The notes: a model not told the origin generated them from the sequence alone. Counted from the stretch's first letter, positions 52,932 to 63,326 are shown. The stretch: DNA of 64,000 bases from Candidatus Hadersleviella danica (GCA_016711405.1 JADJSZ010000029.1:21467-85466), one strand, 5' to 3'. Numbers and translations: made by a program.

Positions 52932-54459
52932 TCAATCTTCGATGACAACGGTGATGCGGCTGAAGCCAATAGGGCAGACGGCCGAACCAGTTGGGGATGA
53001 CTTGGGCGGTTGGGACTGTTTGCAGGGGGAGCTGTTCATAGAGGTATTGTAGACCCACGGCCGTGGGTTGCCCCGCCACCCGCTCGAGGTGGGGAGCCAG
53101 TTCAAGGTCGGCCGCCATGTGCGCCTCGCCAATGATTTCGAGTTGCACTCGCCCCTGCCCATCCACCCCCAACACCGCGCCGGGATAAAAGTTAAAGCTA
53201 TCGGGCACGAGGGTGTAGCCTGTGCGAACTTGTTGCGCCAGCCCATTGTAGACCAAATCGAGCGCTTGGCGGCTGTTGACGGCCGTGCCTTGCACCTCCG
53301 CCTCGAGCGAGAGCGAGAGCCGCGCCGTTTGTTCCCCTACCGCGTGCGAAAACTGTTGGGCGACAATGCGCGTCACGCGCAACGATTCGGGGGGCAAAAT
53401 CTCCGTCGGTTCCAGCAAACTTTGCATCTGGTTAAGCGCGGCCGTCTGCAAGAACTGCGTCACCTGCGCTTCCAGCCGTGCCCTGTCCGCCTCCGCCACC
53501 GCTGGGGCGGTGCTAACCCCGCCCCCCGTCAGCGGCTCAGGGTTGCGGACGCGCACCTGCTCCGCCAAAACCCCCTCCACGCGCACAATCTGTTCGGCGG
53601 CCACGTTGCCCTGCGGCCCCGCCAGCAAGGCGACCACATCCGCCTCGGCCGTGCCCCCCACCACCGCCGGCAGGGTGATGGGCGCAATGGTTTGGACGAC
53701 CTGACGCGGCCCCTCGGCCGTGCTCAGGCGTGTGCCCGCAGGAATGTTGAGTTGGGTGTTGGTTTGGTTGACCAATAGGACTTTGCCCCGCGCAGGGGTG
53801 TTGGGCACTTCGATTTGCCCCGTCGTGGCCACATCCGCCTCCCACACGGCCGTGATGATGAGCAACCGGGCAGGCACGGCCGCGTTGCTCATATTCACTT
53901 GGGTCAAGGCGGGGTCGGCCAACACAGGGGTCGTGATGGTCAGCGGTTCGGTGTAAGGCTGAACGGTCAGCGTGGCTCCCGGCACGGCGATGGCCACACC
54001 GACATAACCCAACCCGCCCACCAAGGCCAACGCCACAATAAGCAAATACCAGCGCATCCACACCCGCCATGTGCGGCGCGGCGCGGCCGTGCGGATTGCT
54101 TCGCGCCGTTCCCGCGCCTCGTCGTGCGCTTGGCGCACCTCCACAGGCGATAGCCCAGCCGTCCATGTACGTCGCTTGCCCCGCCGCCAGCGTTTTTCGT
54201 CTTCGGCATGGGTGGGGGTGGGAAAGATGGGTAGCCCCAAGCTCTGCGCGGTGGGGATGAGTCGGTCGTCGGCCGTGGCCAGCCCCACCTCCAGCCGCAA
54301 CCCGTCGGCATGGCGGCGCAAGCGCACCAGCTCCAGCGGTTTGGTGAGCAAATCGGCCGTGGGGGGCAAGACGAGCAGAACCCGCCGCGCCTGCACCCAG
54401 TTGAGTTGGTCGCAGATGCTGGTTAGGTCGTCATCGGCCGTGAGCGAGAGGATGTGCAT
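52932..54459 (-). CDS. Baseplate J/gp47-like membrane protein, frameshifted at its end
   Basis: About 505 residues. N-terminal cytosolic domain (MHILSLTADDDLTSICDQL), one membrane helix at about 138-158 (WYLLIVALALVGGLGYVGVA), then a large extracellular part with the baseplate-J signature GTAEADVVALLAGPQGNVAA. Such proteins are common in Chloroflexota and have unknown function; a contractile-tail role is not supported because no tail genes are nearby. Near 52,965 the frame shifts; the natural end is SRITVVIED at 52932, while the other frame runs on through the GATTTTG repeat into ruvX. The second half shows beta structure and no enzyme motif. Confidence 0.72.
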
Positions 54460-54653
54460 GGGAGATAAACTAGACAGTAAACAACTTCACGCTGAGTTGA
54501 CGAGAAGCGAGTAAAATGAAGAAAATTTCACCCTGTCCATTTTACCACCAACGGGTCATCCGTTTATCTTTTTGCTGAAGTCATTCAGCGATGACCGCCA
54601 CAGCCACGCCCCGCTGGTGAAGATGGCACGCAACCCTTGCAAAGAAAAGTGCT

Positions 54654-56730
54654 ATGAGAAAAACGATTGTCGGATTTTTGTTCCTGAGCTTCTGGCTCAC
54701 CCTGACAGTTGGCATGGTGATGGGGCAACCCACGGCCGAGCCACAGCCAGTTCTCGTCCCCGTCATTCACCCCCTTCTGCCCTGCCGCAATTAGCCACCC
54801 ATCACCACCTTCTTTACGGGGGGGGCAATTGTTGATGTCACCCTCAGCAACCCCATCGTCATCAACAGTTTCGATATCCATTTAGAAACAGGAGGAACAG
54901 GGGCAGACATCTCCATCTATTACACCCCCAATACCTATGTCGGCAAGGAAATAGATTCTAGGCAGGAGGCGACACCGTGAGATGCCCGGGGCGTCGGCGA
55001 CAATCTGCCCCCACCTGTGACGTGGGGGGGGGGGGTGGGGGGCGCGAGCAAGTTACGGCTTTTATCCCGTGAGCCTCCCTGCCGCAATCATGCAGTATAC
55101 CAACGGTAGTAACGTCATCAGCAATGCTGATTTGTCGTTGACTTTGGGGGTCGGCAAGGGCAACCCTGATTTTACAGGAAACACGTTTGCCAATCGCTCG
55201 TGGAACGGGACGATTTACTATATACCCTACGTTCCCGAAATTAGCTTGAATAAAACGGTGGGCACAGACTCCGCCACTTGTGCGGGCACGGATACAGTCA
55301 CCGTGCCTGTTGGCTCGGAAGTGACCTATTGTTTTGAAGTGACCAATACAGGTTTGGTCACGACATCGCTTCACACCTTGGTAGATGACCAATTGGGCAC
55401 GGTTCTGAACAATTACGCTTACGCTTGGCTCCGGGAGCAAGCGCTTTCTGACAACAACCACGGCCGTTTACCCCTATCACCAACACCGCCCTGGGCTGTC
55501 GGTTCTTATGCCTGATACCGTTGTCTCCAACATCAGTCCCACCGCCCCTGACCTCGGCGATGGCGAGGCAAGTGACCATGCCCTCTCCTTCACTTTCGAT
55601 GGCCTACTTCTGCCGTGGCAACAGGGGGCATTCTCTTTGGCACGACCACAGGGGATGTTTTCGCGGAGAATATCTCATTGCCCAGTGTGGATTTTACGGC
55701 TGGCATCTTGCCTTTCTGGGATGACTTGGATGATGAAACGGGCAATGCTAGTGGAAGCTCTGGGAGTGCCCCAAACCGCCGTTATGTGGTGCAGGGCACA
55801 ACCGCCCCCACTTTAACAAATCGGCAATGCCACGTTCCAAGTCATTTTATATGAGGGAAGCAACGAGATACTCTTCCAATATGCCGATGTGGATTTTGGC
55901 GACCCCAGTTATAACAATGGAGCTTCGGCGACAACCAAATTTTGACCATCCAAAACACGGGTGGCAGTAACTTGGATTGGTGGATAGCGGAAGAGGCGGC
56001 CGTGCGTGGAACCAACTCGCCGAACACAGTTAATCTTATTGCCCGTGGCAACGGGGTGGCCAATGGGGCCACGGCCGCTGATTTGGCCACCGAGGCGGAA
56101 GCGGCCGAGGCGACGAACGAGATGACGGCCGAAGCACTGGCACAGGTGGATGTGTTTGCCCCCACGGCCGTGCTTTACGACACGGCCCCTTGGTCAACGG
56201 CCCGAACATGGGCTTTGGCGGTGCGGATGCCAGCATTTTGGAAACGGCTCTGGGGATGAACCTATTTGGCTTTGGCCACCAAATCGTCTTAACCCGTACC
56301 ATTGCTGACGACTTTACCATTCCCGCTGGGCAAAGTTGGACGGTAGATAGCGTCACTTTTTACGCCTACGAAACAACCTCCCCCATCACCTCCACCATCA
56401 CAGCCTATAATCCGCCAAATGATGGCGGGAATGGACAGTGGCACACCTTCTAAGCAGTAGCTGGAGTGGCATCTATCGCGTCCTCGATTATGAGATTCAG
56501 GCTACTAATCGCCCGATTATGGCCACGGTGGTTTGCTCGGGGCAGCGGTCGGCTTGTGGGCGCCCTGCCGTGAGGGCCCACGGAGCGTTGGCGTAATGGC
56601 GTTTGCAAATTGGGTCAGCAAGGGTCTTTTAGGGGGGGGGGGGGCTTTCTGGCATAGGCAGTCGACCGACCTACGACGGCTGAGGGTTTACACAGGCAGT
56701 TGTGCATCACCCGCACCACCATTCCTGTCA
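54654..56730 (+). pseudogene. Heavily frameshifted secreted DUF11-type surface protein
   Basis: Starts MRKTIVGFLFLSFWLTLTVG (signal peptide) and then changes frame every few dozen codons. Recognisable pieces, in order: AIVDVTLSNPIVINSFDIHL, a DUF11-like repeat (KTVGTDSATCAGTDTVTVPV), ATGGILFGTTTGDVFAENIS, FQVILYEGSNEILFQYADVD, TIQNTGGSNLDWWIAEEAAV, GPNMGFGGADASILETAL and SWTVDSVTFYAYETTSPI. G-runs of 12 (55024-55035) and 13 (56632-56644) lie inside. The end is uncertain. At least eight indels in 2 kb exceed the rate in neighbouring genes, so decay is more likely than read error alone. Confidence 0.72.
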
Positions 56731-56852
56731 CCAGACAGTCCCACCCCGATTATCTACCATTTATACGACCAGACGTTGAGCCTGGGGTTTGTGAGGGTGT
56801 TGGCAATTTCGCCCCCTTTTTTGCTCTGCCTTTTTTATTTTACGGCCCCACC

Positions 56853-57413
56853 TTATTCTGTCTCCACAAAGTAAGAACTCATCTGCGTGTGTTTGTTACG
56901 GCCGAGCAACACCCGAAAAAAATGGGTCAGGGGCGAGGGGTTGATGCGCCGCACCTCTTTGAGCCGCACATCATTCACGACTCCCGTCGTGGTGTAGCTT
57001 TGGAAATACATGCCCACTGGTTTTGAGGCGACGAGGGTGAGGACGACGGCCAACACGGCCGTGGGCAACACATTAAGGAAGCTGGCCGCATCCAAATTCG
57101 GCCGTTTGAGCCGCTTTTGCTCCACCGCAAACACCGCCTGCCCCGCCAACGTGGCCATCGTGGCGGTGGTCAGCAAGACAGTGCCGCAGTTGGGGTGCAG
57201 GGCGAGTTGGTGTTCGCCGTTTTGCATCCGTTGCAGGGCTTCGCGAGCGGCCGTTTCCACGCCCTCGGCCGAGATATTGCCATATAAATTGAGGTAAAAC
57301 CCATTGTGGGTGGCATTCCCCTGCGCCCCAAACCCCTGAAACTTTTCGCTCAGGATGTGAATGGTGGCATGTTCAAGGCCGTGGTTTTGGCGGATACGTT
57401 GCAAAATAGACAT
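56853..57413 (-). CDS. DUF6391 family membrane protein
   Basis: 186 residues of the DUF6391 family: MSILQRIRQNHGLEHATIHIL with the HxxEHATIH motif, GNATHNGFYL, EHQLALHPNCGTVLLTTATMATL, then one membrane helix (LNVLPTAVLAVVLTLVASKPVGM). The conserved HGLEHATIH could bind a metal. Function is unknown; the family occurs in Chloroflexota and cyanobacteria. It converges on the decayed surface-protein gene with overlap at its end. Confidence 0.8.
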   Translation of the reverse strand: MSILQRIRQNHGLEHATIHILSEKFQGFGAQGNATHNGFYLNLYGNISAEGVETAAREALQRMQNGEHQLALHPNCGTVLLTTATMATLAGQAVFAVEQKRLKRPNLDAASFLNVLPTAVLAVVLTLVASKPVGMYFQSYTTTGVVNDVRLKEVRRINPSPLTHFFRVLLGRNKHTQMSSYFVETE

Positions 57414-57949
57414 GAGTTTGAGCCTAGGAGGATGAGTCTGCTGAACAAGGTCTATTTAGACACGCCTTTCCTCGTGCATTATTTTGCCTTTTAGCCCTTT
57501 TGCGTTTTTGCAATAAAGCCTTCTTCAGCACACTCAGATAATTATTTTGGGAGCGAGAACGGCGACACAATAAGAGCGCCAAATGGTACACCCCACCACC
57601 TAAATGGGCAAACATGGCCTGCATTTGAGCGGCTTCTGGCAAGAAGTACCCCTTTCGTTTTATACTGTCCCTTGACTGATTGACTAACCAATGGTTGTTT
57701 TAGCGTAATTACTAACCTTGGCGTTTGACACACTTCGCCGCCTACGGCGGCTTGGCTATGACAAGGGGTATTTTTTCGTTTGGGCGGTCGCCCAAACGAA
57801 AAAATACCCCCTATTTCCAGCAAGTCGTGGCCGACAGCCACGACAAAGCGGGTCAATCAGTTTTGTCAGTCAATCAGATTCCTCAATGAATCAGCCGCGC
57901 TGAGTTTGGCGGTGGCGGCCGATTCACGAACTTACCTCAGGAGGTTTAT
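57414..57949. other. Intergenic region with strong inverted repeats
   Basis: No secure gene. A 72-codon minus-strand frame (57424-57642) with VYHLALLLCRR and KKALLQKRKRAKRQNN looks like a transposase-type fragment but cannot be assigned. Inverted repeats: GCCGCCTACGGCGGC near 57,738-57,752 and the 21-bp stem at 57765. CAGTCAATCAG/CTGATTGACT words flank them. Confidence 0.4.
57765..57810. repeat. Perfect 21-bp inverted repeat
   Basis: GGGGTATTTTTTCGTTTGGGC (57765-57785), loop GGTC, exact complement (57790-57810). It lies 140 bp upstream of the DUF2330 gene. The 6-T and 6-A runs sit inside the stem. Confidence 0.95.
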
Positions 57950-59206
57950 ATGTTGCAGAAACGTCAGATGTATCTTGTGTTATGGGTTTTGTTGATGGTT
58001 GTTTTGGCGGTTGGAACCCGCACGGCCGATGCTTGCGGGGGGTTGTTTTGCCAAAACGACCCTGTAGACCAAGCGGCCGAGCGCATCATCTTTGCCAAAA
58101 ACGATGATGGAACCATTACTACCCTCGTGCAGATTGATTACACGGGTTCGGCTCCCGATTTTTCGTGGATTTTGCCCATGCCCAGCCCCATTACGGCCGA
58201 AGACATTGCCGTGCCCGAAGATGGCGAAGAAGCGTTCACCGAACTCCACAGCCTGACCGATGTCCGCATCATCCCCCCGCCCGTACCCGATTGTGTCCAA
58301 GAGGTCATGGAAGACATGGTCATGTCCTCGGCCGCGCCTGAATCCGAAGGGGGTGTCACCATCTTTGCCAGCGGCGAAGTGGGGCCATATGGGTTTGATG
58401 TGATTGGTTCGGAAGACCCCACCGCCCTGATAGATTGGCTCCGCCAAAACAATTACCGCGTTGAGCCACCAATGGAGCCGATTATCAACGCCTATGTGGT
58501 GGAACAGCATGTCTTTTTGGCCATGCGCCTCTTGCCCGAAGAGACGGCCGATTCCATCGCGCCCATCCAAATTACCTACGCGGCCGAAAAACCGATGGTT
58601 CCGATTCGGCTAACGGCCGTGGCCGCCAACCCCAACATGGGCATCTACATTTGGATTTACGCCAATGAGCAAGCCATCCCCGAAAATTACGCCCACATGG
58701 AGATAGACAATCGCGAAATTACGGTGTTTGACTTTGGGGGGAACAACTACCAGCAACTCATCAACCAGCGGGCGGATGTGAACAAGGGGCAGGCGTTTAT
58801 CACCGAATATGCAGGCCCCACCAGCCAATTCCAGCCTCAAAACCCGCTCTTGCAAGAGCTAGGCGCCAAGCACCCCTATGTAACGCGGCTCTATACAACC
58901 ATGTCGGCCGAGGAGATGACGCTTGACCCCGTGTTTGGCTTCGATGGCACACGGCCGAACGTCTCCAACGTGCGCGACCTGAGCCAATATCAGGGGCTGT
59001 ACTCGTGTGAACGGGGGGAGAGTTTGTCGGTCAGTTTCGCCGCCTCCGATGCGCTGGAGCCGTTTACCGAAAGTGGCCAAGTGCGCCCCGCACCAGATGA
59101 GACAGCGGCCGTGGGTGGTGGCATCAACCTCACCGCCATCGCCATCATCGTTCTCGTCGTCGGCGTTATCGTCGCCCTGTTTGTGCGTGTCTTTACCAAA
59201 AACTAG
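57950..59206 (+). CDS. DUF2330 family exported protein
   Basis: 418 residues. Signal peptide MLQKRQMYLVLWVLLMVVLA followed by the conserved CGGLFCQNDPVDQAAERIIF (two Cys), the core VQIDYTGSAPDFSWILPMP and NPNMGIYIWIYANEQAIPEN segments, and a C-terminal membrane helix (AIAIIVLVVGVIVALFV). The family is of unknown function and is exported. The ATG at 57950 has a perfect AGGAGG 6-11 bp upstream. The protein is full length and unbroken. It may be a membrane-tethered surface domain. Confidence 0.88.
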   Translation: MLQKRQMYLVLWVLLMVVLAVGTRTADACGGLFCQNDPVDQAAERIIFAKNDDGTITTLVQIDYTGSAPDFSWILPMPSPITAEDIAVPEDGEEAFTELHSLTDVRIIPPPVPDCVQEVMEDMVMSSAAPESEGGVTIFASGEVGPYGFDVIGSEDPTALIDWLRQNNYRVEPPMEPIINAYVVEQHVFLAMRLLPEETADSIAPIQITYAAEKPMVPIRLTAVAANPNMGIYIWIYANEQAIPENYAHMEIDNREITVFDFGGNNYQQLINQRADVNKGQAFITEYAGPTSQFQPQNPLLQELGAKHPYVTRLYTTMSAEEMTLDPVFGFDGTRPNVSNVRDLSQYQGLYSCERGESLSVSFAASDALEPFTESGQVRPAPDETAAVGGGINLTAIAIIVLVVGVIVALFVRVFTKN

Positions 59207-59230
59207 GGAAAGGTTACTCGTTACTGGTTA

Positions 59231-59327
59231 TTGAGTTTTGTAGGGGTAGGCCTTGTGCCTACCCAAAATCTCGGTTAGACCAACATCTCGGTCAACCACA
59301 AGGGTTGCCCCTACTGAGATGAAATAC
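59231..59327. mobile_element. MITE-like element remnant, copy 4
   Basis: TTGAG end, GTAGGGGTAGGCCTTGTGCCTACCC and CAACCACAAGGGTTGCCCCTAC, ending GAGATGAAATAC. The left terminal repeat GTGTGTTTCAT is lost and the right one is mutated. Heptamer repeats lie on both sides. Confidence 0.6.
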
Positions 59328-59355
59328 GTCAATATAACCAGTAACGAATAACCCC

Positions 59356-60177
59356 CTACCCCTGCAAAAACGACTCTATTAACTGCCCCGCGATGCTGAC
59401 CGAGGCGGGCGGGGTGAGGAGTTGTCGGGCGGATTCGGCCGTGTACCAATCCGCCGCCGCAATCTCCCCATCATTGAGCTGAATCTCCCCCCCCGCATAC
59501 TCACACACAAAGCCAATCATCAGCGAATCGGGAAAGGGCCACGGCTGGCTTCCAAAATAGCGGATATTTTGCACCTGCAAGCCGACTTCCTCCTCAATTT
59601 CCCGCACCACCGCCTCTTCCAACGTCTCGCCCGGCTCGGCAAAACCAGCCAAAACGCTGTAAAAGCCTTGGGGGTGTCGCGCCGAATGTGCCAACAAAAT
59701 GGTCTCCCCGCGCTGAACCAGCACAATAATGGCGGGCGAAATGCGCGGATAGGCGCGTAAATTGCATTGGGGGCACACCTTGGCGCGGTCTTGGGCGGGT
59801 TCCAGCGGAGTGGCGCAATGGCCGCAAAACTGGTGGTTGCGGTCCCAATCCACAATGGGCAACGCCCGCATAGCCACCCGCATCAAGGGTTCGTCGAGCT
59901 GGCCAAAAAGCTGGCGCAAACCCATAAATTGGTAGTTTTCGGGCAGGGCGGCTTCCTCGGGCAATTCGGCCGCGTAACAAGCACGGCCGTCCAACAACCC
60001 AAAGCAATGGCTCCGCAGGGGAGCCAGCCCCATCTCGGCCAAATCAAGCACAGCGGGAATGGTCAGTTGACCAGCGGCCGTTTGCGCCACCAGCAAGCGC
60101 GGCCCGCGAAACGCAAACCACCACCCAACCTTAGTGCGCTCGGTGGGCTGGGAGAGAGAGGAGATAAAATGGGACAT
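59356..60177 (-). CDS. nudC: NAD(+) diphosphatase
   Basis: 273 residues. Cleaves NADH to NMNH and AMP, and removes NAD caps from RNA in the E. coli protein. Zinc ribbon CGHC...CPQC (C118, C121, C135, C138), NUDIX box GFAEPGETLEEAVVREIEEEVGL (178-200, exact spacing) and the NADH-diphosphatase motif SQPWPFPDS (210-218) give a secure assignment. Full length and unbroken. The start MSHFISSLSQPTERT at 60177 is used. Its stop is at the left edge, near the MITE remnant. Confidence 0.95.
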   Translation of the reverse strand: MSHFISSLSQPTERTKVGWWFAFRGPRLLVAQTAAGQLTIPAVLDLAEMGLAPLRSHCFGLLDGRACYAAELPEEAALPENYQFMGLRQLFGQLDEPLMRVAMRALPIVDWDRNHQFCGHCATPLEPAQDRAKVCPQCNLRAYPRISPAIIVLVQRGETILLAHSARHPQGFYSVLAGFAEPGETLEEAVVREIEEEVGLQVQNIRYFGSQPWPFPDSLMIGFVCEYAGGEIQLNDGEIAAADWYTAESARQLLTPPASVSIAGQLIESFLQG

Positions 60178-60179
60178 GG

Positions 60180-60281
60180 GGGCAGGGAGAAGAGAGAAAA
60201 GAGAAGAGAGAAGAGAGAAGTTGTGGGATGGTTAAGGCGTTGCCCAACCAAAACCCATCTCTTCTCTCTTCTCTCTTCTCT
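60180..60281. repeat. Heptamer repeat hairpin (GAGAGAA / TTCTCTC)
   Basis: Purine arm of AGAGAAG units, a loop with AACCAAAACC, then CTTCTCTCTTCTCTCTTCTCT pyrimidine arm. It overlaps the start of the nudC leader. Confidence 0.8.
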
Positions 60282-60286
60282 ACACT

Positions 60287-61222
60287 TTATGGGTACGACC
60301 CGCCACCATATGAATTGGGGGTATTCGTGGCGATGGGGGTGGCGGGGATGACGGTGCCGGGGGCGGTGGTGGGCAAGCCGCCGCCGCTACCGCCGGGGTG
60401 GGGGTGGGCAGTGTGCCCGTTGGGGTAGGGGTGGGGGATGGCCCCGGCGTGGCCGTGCCGCTTGTCCCACCTGTGCCACCTGTTCCGCCCGTGCCGCCGC
60501 CCGGGGGTGGCAATGCCGCTTCGGGCGGTAGGTGATGGCGTGGGGGTAGGGGAGGGGCTACCCGTTGTGGGGGCTGTGCCGCCGCTGGGCAGAGTGGGGG
60601 TGGCGGATGGCGTGGCCAGCGTGGGGTCGCCTTCTTCCACAGGTTCAGGGCTGGGCAGTTCGCCCTCGGCCGTGGGCGTAATCGTCGCCACCGAACCAAT
60701 CTGTTGCACGAGTGCCCCCAAGCCGCTGTTTGGCTCAAAGGCCAAGGGATTGGGTGAAACGATGCGTTTGGCTTCCAAATACCAAACCATGCCTCGGGCT
60801 GGCTCCTTGCCACACCCAATCGGCCCTTCATACAGGCGCCACACCCCTTCAATGGTAATCAGCCCCCCATCGGGAACCAAATCGAGCAATTCATCCAGCC
60901 CGACAGCATCCATCTTCAGCCCTTCGTTGACAAGGCCCCAACGCGGCCGAACCCCTTTGTAGGGCACGCAAACAATCGGCGAAAGGCGCGTAAAGTTGCC
61001 CGAAACGCTCAACAACCGATTGCGCCACCCATAGGGGTCGGCGTTTAGGTCGGCAAAGGAGAGGGGGATGGGCTGGGCATTGACAAGGCCAACGGGGGTC
61101 GGCTCGGCTAACTGGGGGTAAAAAGTACCGCCAGCGGCCGAGGGCCAACTGATCCACAGAAAGCCGCACGTCGCCACAATGGCGAATAAAAAGATGGCGA
61201 AAATAAGACGTGAGGAGCGCAT
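60287..61222 (-). CDS. Membrane-anchored protein with Pro/Thr-rich C-terminal tail (low-complexity frameshifts)
   Basis: 311 residues: an N-terminal membrane helix (LIFAIFLFAIVATCGFLWISWP), a soluble domain (about 35-165) with SFADLNADPYGWRNRLLSVSGNF, the CVPYKGVRPRWGLVNEG segment and LEAKRIVSPNPLAF, then a Pro/Thr/Gly-rich tail. In the tail the text alternates between a GGTGGTGGTSG frame and an HGRNRWHRWD frame at about 60,515 and 60,370, so two indels probably occur in the repeats (or one reading is wrong). The natural end is GTVIPATPIATNTPNSYGGG. A BatA/VWA gene precedes it in the same direction. Confidence 0.6.
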   Translation of the reverse strand: MRSSRLIFAIFLFAIVATCGFLWISWPSAAGGTFYPQLAEPTPVGLVNAQPIPLSFADLNADPYGWRNRLLSVSGNFTRLSPIVCVPYKGVRPRWGLVNEGLKMDAVGLDELLDLVPDGGLITIEGVWRLYEGPIGCGKEPARGMVWYLEAKRIVSPNPLAFEPNSGLGALVQQIGSVATITPTAEGELPSPEPVEEGDPTLATPSATPTLPSGGTAPTTGSPSPTPTPSPTARSGIATPGRRHGRNRWHRWDKRHGHAGAIPHPYPNGHTAHPHPGGSGGGLPTTAPGTVIPATPIATNTPNSYGGGSYP

Positions 61223-61328
61223 GAAGCGAAAGGGGCGTTACTGGTTACTGGTTATTAGTTACTGGTTATTAGTGAATAGTAAGTAGTAAGTAGTGAGTAG
61301 TCAAACAAACAACCCCACTTTTCACTTT

Positions 61329-63205
61329 TTACTTTTCACTTCTTACCCACCCTTGGGGCCAGCGCAGGCCGCGATGATAGACCCACCACTCGAGGAGCAA
61401 GATGAGAAACGCCATGGCCGCTAACCACGGCCAAAACTCCCACTGCCCCACATTTTCTTGGCTGGGTGTGGGCACATCGCCCGCCCCCACAAAGATATTT
61501 TCCTGCGGGGCAATGGCCGATTCTTCGGCCGCGAACAAGTTCACGGCAAAACTTCCCGCAGGTTGGGCTACATCTCCTTCCATTAAGAAGAGGTCGTAGC
61601 GGCCGAGTTGCCCCGTTTGGTTGAACAGCAGTTCCGCCTCGCCCAACTCCTCTTCCCATGTCGTGCCATCGGGCAACAGGATGCGCACGGCCGTGGCGGT
61701 GGCACTGGGGATAATCGTCACCACCTCATGCGGGCGCATCCCTTCGGGCGCCGAAAACGCTTTGCCGGGGTTCAGCCAACTGGTCAGGTTAGCCATCAAA
61801 ATGGGGAAGGTGATTTGCAAAGGCAAATCAGAATCTTGCAATTTGAAGCTGAGAATGGCGATGCGTTGCCCCGCTCGTTCGCCCGCCAACACCAGCGGCC
61901 CCCCTTCCGCTTGCACCAGCGTTTGCGCCCACGGGGCTTCCACTTGTTTCATTTGCAGGATGGCAATGTTGCCCCAATCCACAAATTGCAAGAGGGGCTG
62001 TTGGTCAGGCGGATGGCGGCCGTTTGCGCCGTGCCCGTCACCACCCCCGTCACATTCACCAATTCGCTTTGGCTGGGGTTGATGAGGAGCAGGTCGGCCG
62101 CTGGCAAGGGGTTGGGGAGCGGCACACCATCAAAGACGTATAAATCGAACGGCTCGGCCGTGGGTTGCAAAAGCGGGCTGTCGGGCGCGGCAATAAATGG
62201 CTCCAAACCCGGCAAGACGGCGAAAATCTGCTCCAAAAAGCGGTTGCCCTCGGTCACAATGAGGGCGCGGTTGCGAATGCCCCCTTCGTGAACAGTGGTG
62301 GCGGTGTCGTCGAGCGGCAAATAGTCGAATTGGGCGTTGCTCAGGCTGGCCTGAATGACGGCCGCTTCGTCGGCCAAATCCCATGTGCGGCTGGTTTGCC
62401 CACCAGCGGGCACATCCACCTGCTGGGCATCATACAAAACCCCATCAATGGTTAAACTGAGCAGAACTTGTTGAGGGATGCGGCCGTGGTTGGCCACGCT
62501 GGCGAAGAGTTGGATGCCATCGGCCGTGGGGCGGGTGGCCAACGCTGTCAGGGCTAAATTTTCGCCGCTGGTGCCGATGGGAATGTAGGTGCTGGCGGCG
62601 GGCAGGGGGGGCAAGCCGCTGGGCAGGCCGCCATCGGACAAAATGACGACTTGGGCCTCTTGGTAGCCTTGCACCGCGCCGAGGGCGAGGGCGAACGCGG
62701 CCGTCCAATCGGCCGTGGTGTTGTCGGGTTGGGCGGCGGCCAGTGCTTCGCGCAGGCGGGTTTTGTCGTTGGTGGCGGAAGCGAGCACTTGCGGGGTGCG
62801 CCCCACTTGGATGAGGGTCATTTGGTTACTGCCCAAACTGTTGATAATCTGCTCCACTTCTTGTTGGGCAATGGCAAAGCGGGTGGGGGATACGTCGCTG
62901 GCTTGCATGGAGGCGGACGCATCGAGCAGGACGACGACGCTGGTGTTGACGACGCTGGGGACGCGCAGGTACGGCCGTGCCAAGGCCAAAGCCAGCGCGG
63001 CCAAAATGAGCAGTTGCAGGATAAGCAACAGGTTGCGCTTGAGCTTTTGCCACGGCGCATTCGCCTCTCTGTCCCGCGCCAACTGTTGCCACAACAGGGT
63101 GCTACTCACCCGCACCGCCGGCCGCCGCAGGCGCAACATGTACATGAGCACTATCGGCCCCGCAAGGAGGCCGAAGAGGAGGGCGAGGGGGGAGAGGAGG
63201 GACAT
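61329..63205 (-). CDS. BatA/VWA domain membrane protein, frameshifted
   Basis: About 620 residues in two frames joined at about 62,009. N-terminal BatA region with two membrane helices (MSLLSPLALLFGLLAGPIVLMYMLRLRRP; LLLILQLLILAALALALARP), then a VWA domain with the MIDAS motif DASASMQASD, later TTADWTAAF and VILSDGGLPSG. After the shift the protein continues LTDQQPLLQFVDWGNIAIL, ends with a membrane helix (FWPWLAAMAFLILLLEWWVYH) and stops in a heptamer repeat (RSEK). BatA-like proteins often act with MoxR ATPases; none is in view. One base is missing at 62,009. Start 63205. Confidence 0.82.
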
Positions 63206-63326
63206 GGGATTTTGGATTTTGGATTGGGGATTGCGAATTTTGGATTAAGGACGAATTACGAAGTACGAAATACGATACTCCCTTGGCCAATTTCGTACTT
63301 CCTAATTCCTACTTCGTACTTTCCCC
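63206..63326. repeat. Two heptamer repeat families (GATTTTG and ACGAAGT)
   Basis: GATTTTGGATTTTGGATTGGGG, then GGACGAATTACGAAGTACGAAATACG and its rough complement TTCGTACTTCCTAATTCCTACTTCGTACTT. Confidence 0.6.

Noticed and set aside
52932..54459. Phage tail or contractile injection system
   Set aside because: Only a baseplate-J-like protein is present, with a membrane helix, and no other tail genes occur in the window.
57424..57642. Transposase gene fragment
   Set aside because: Short, basic and possibly a transposase remnant, but no diagnostic motif was seen and no ends of an insertion sequence flank it, so it is not listed as a gene.
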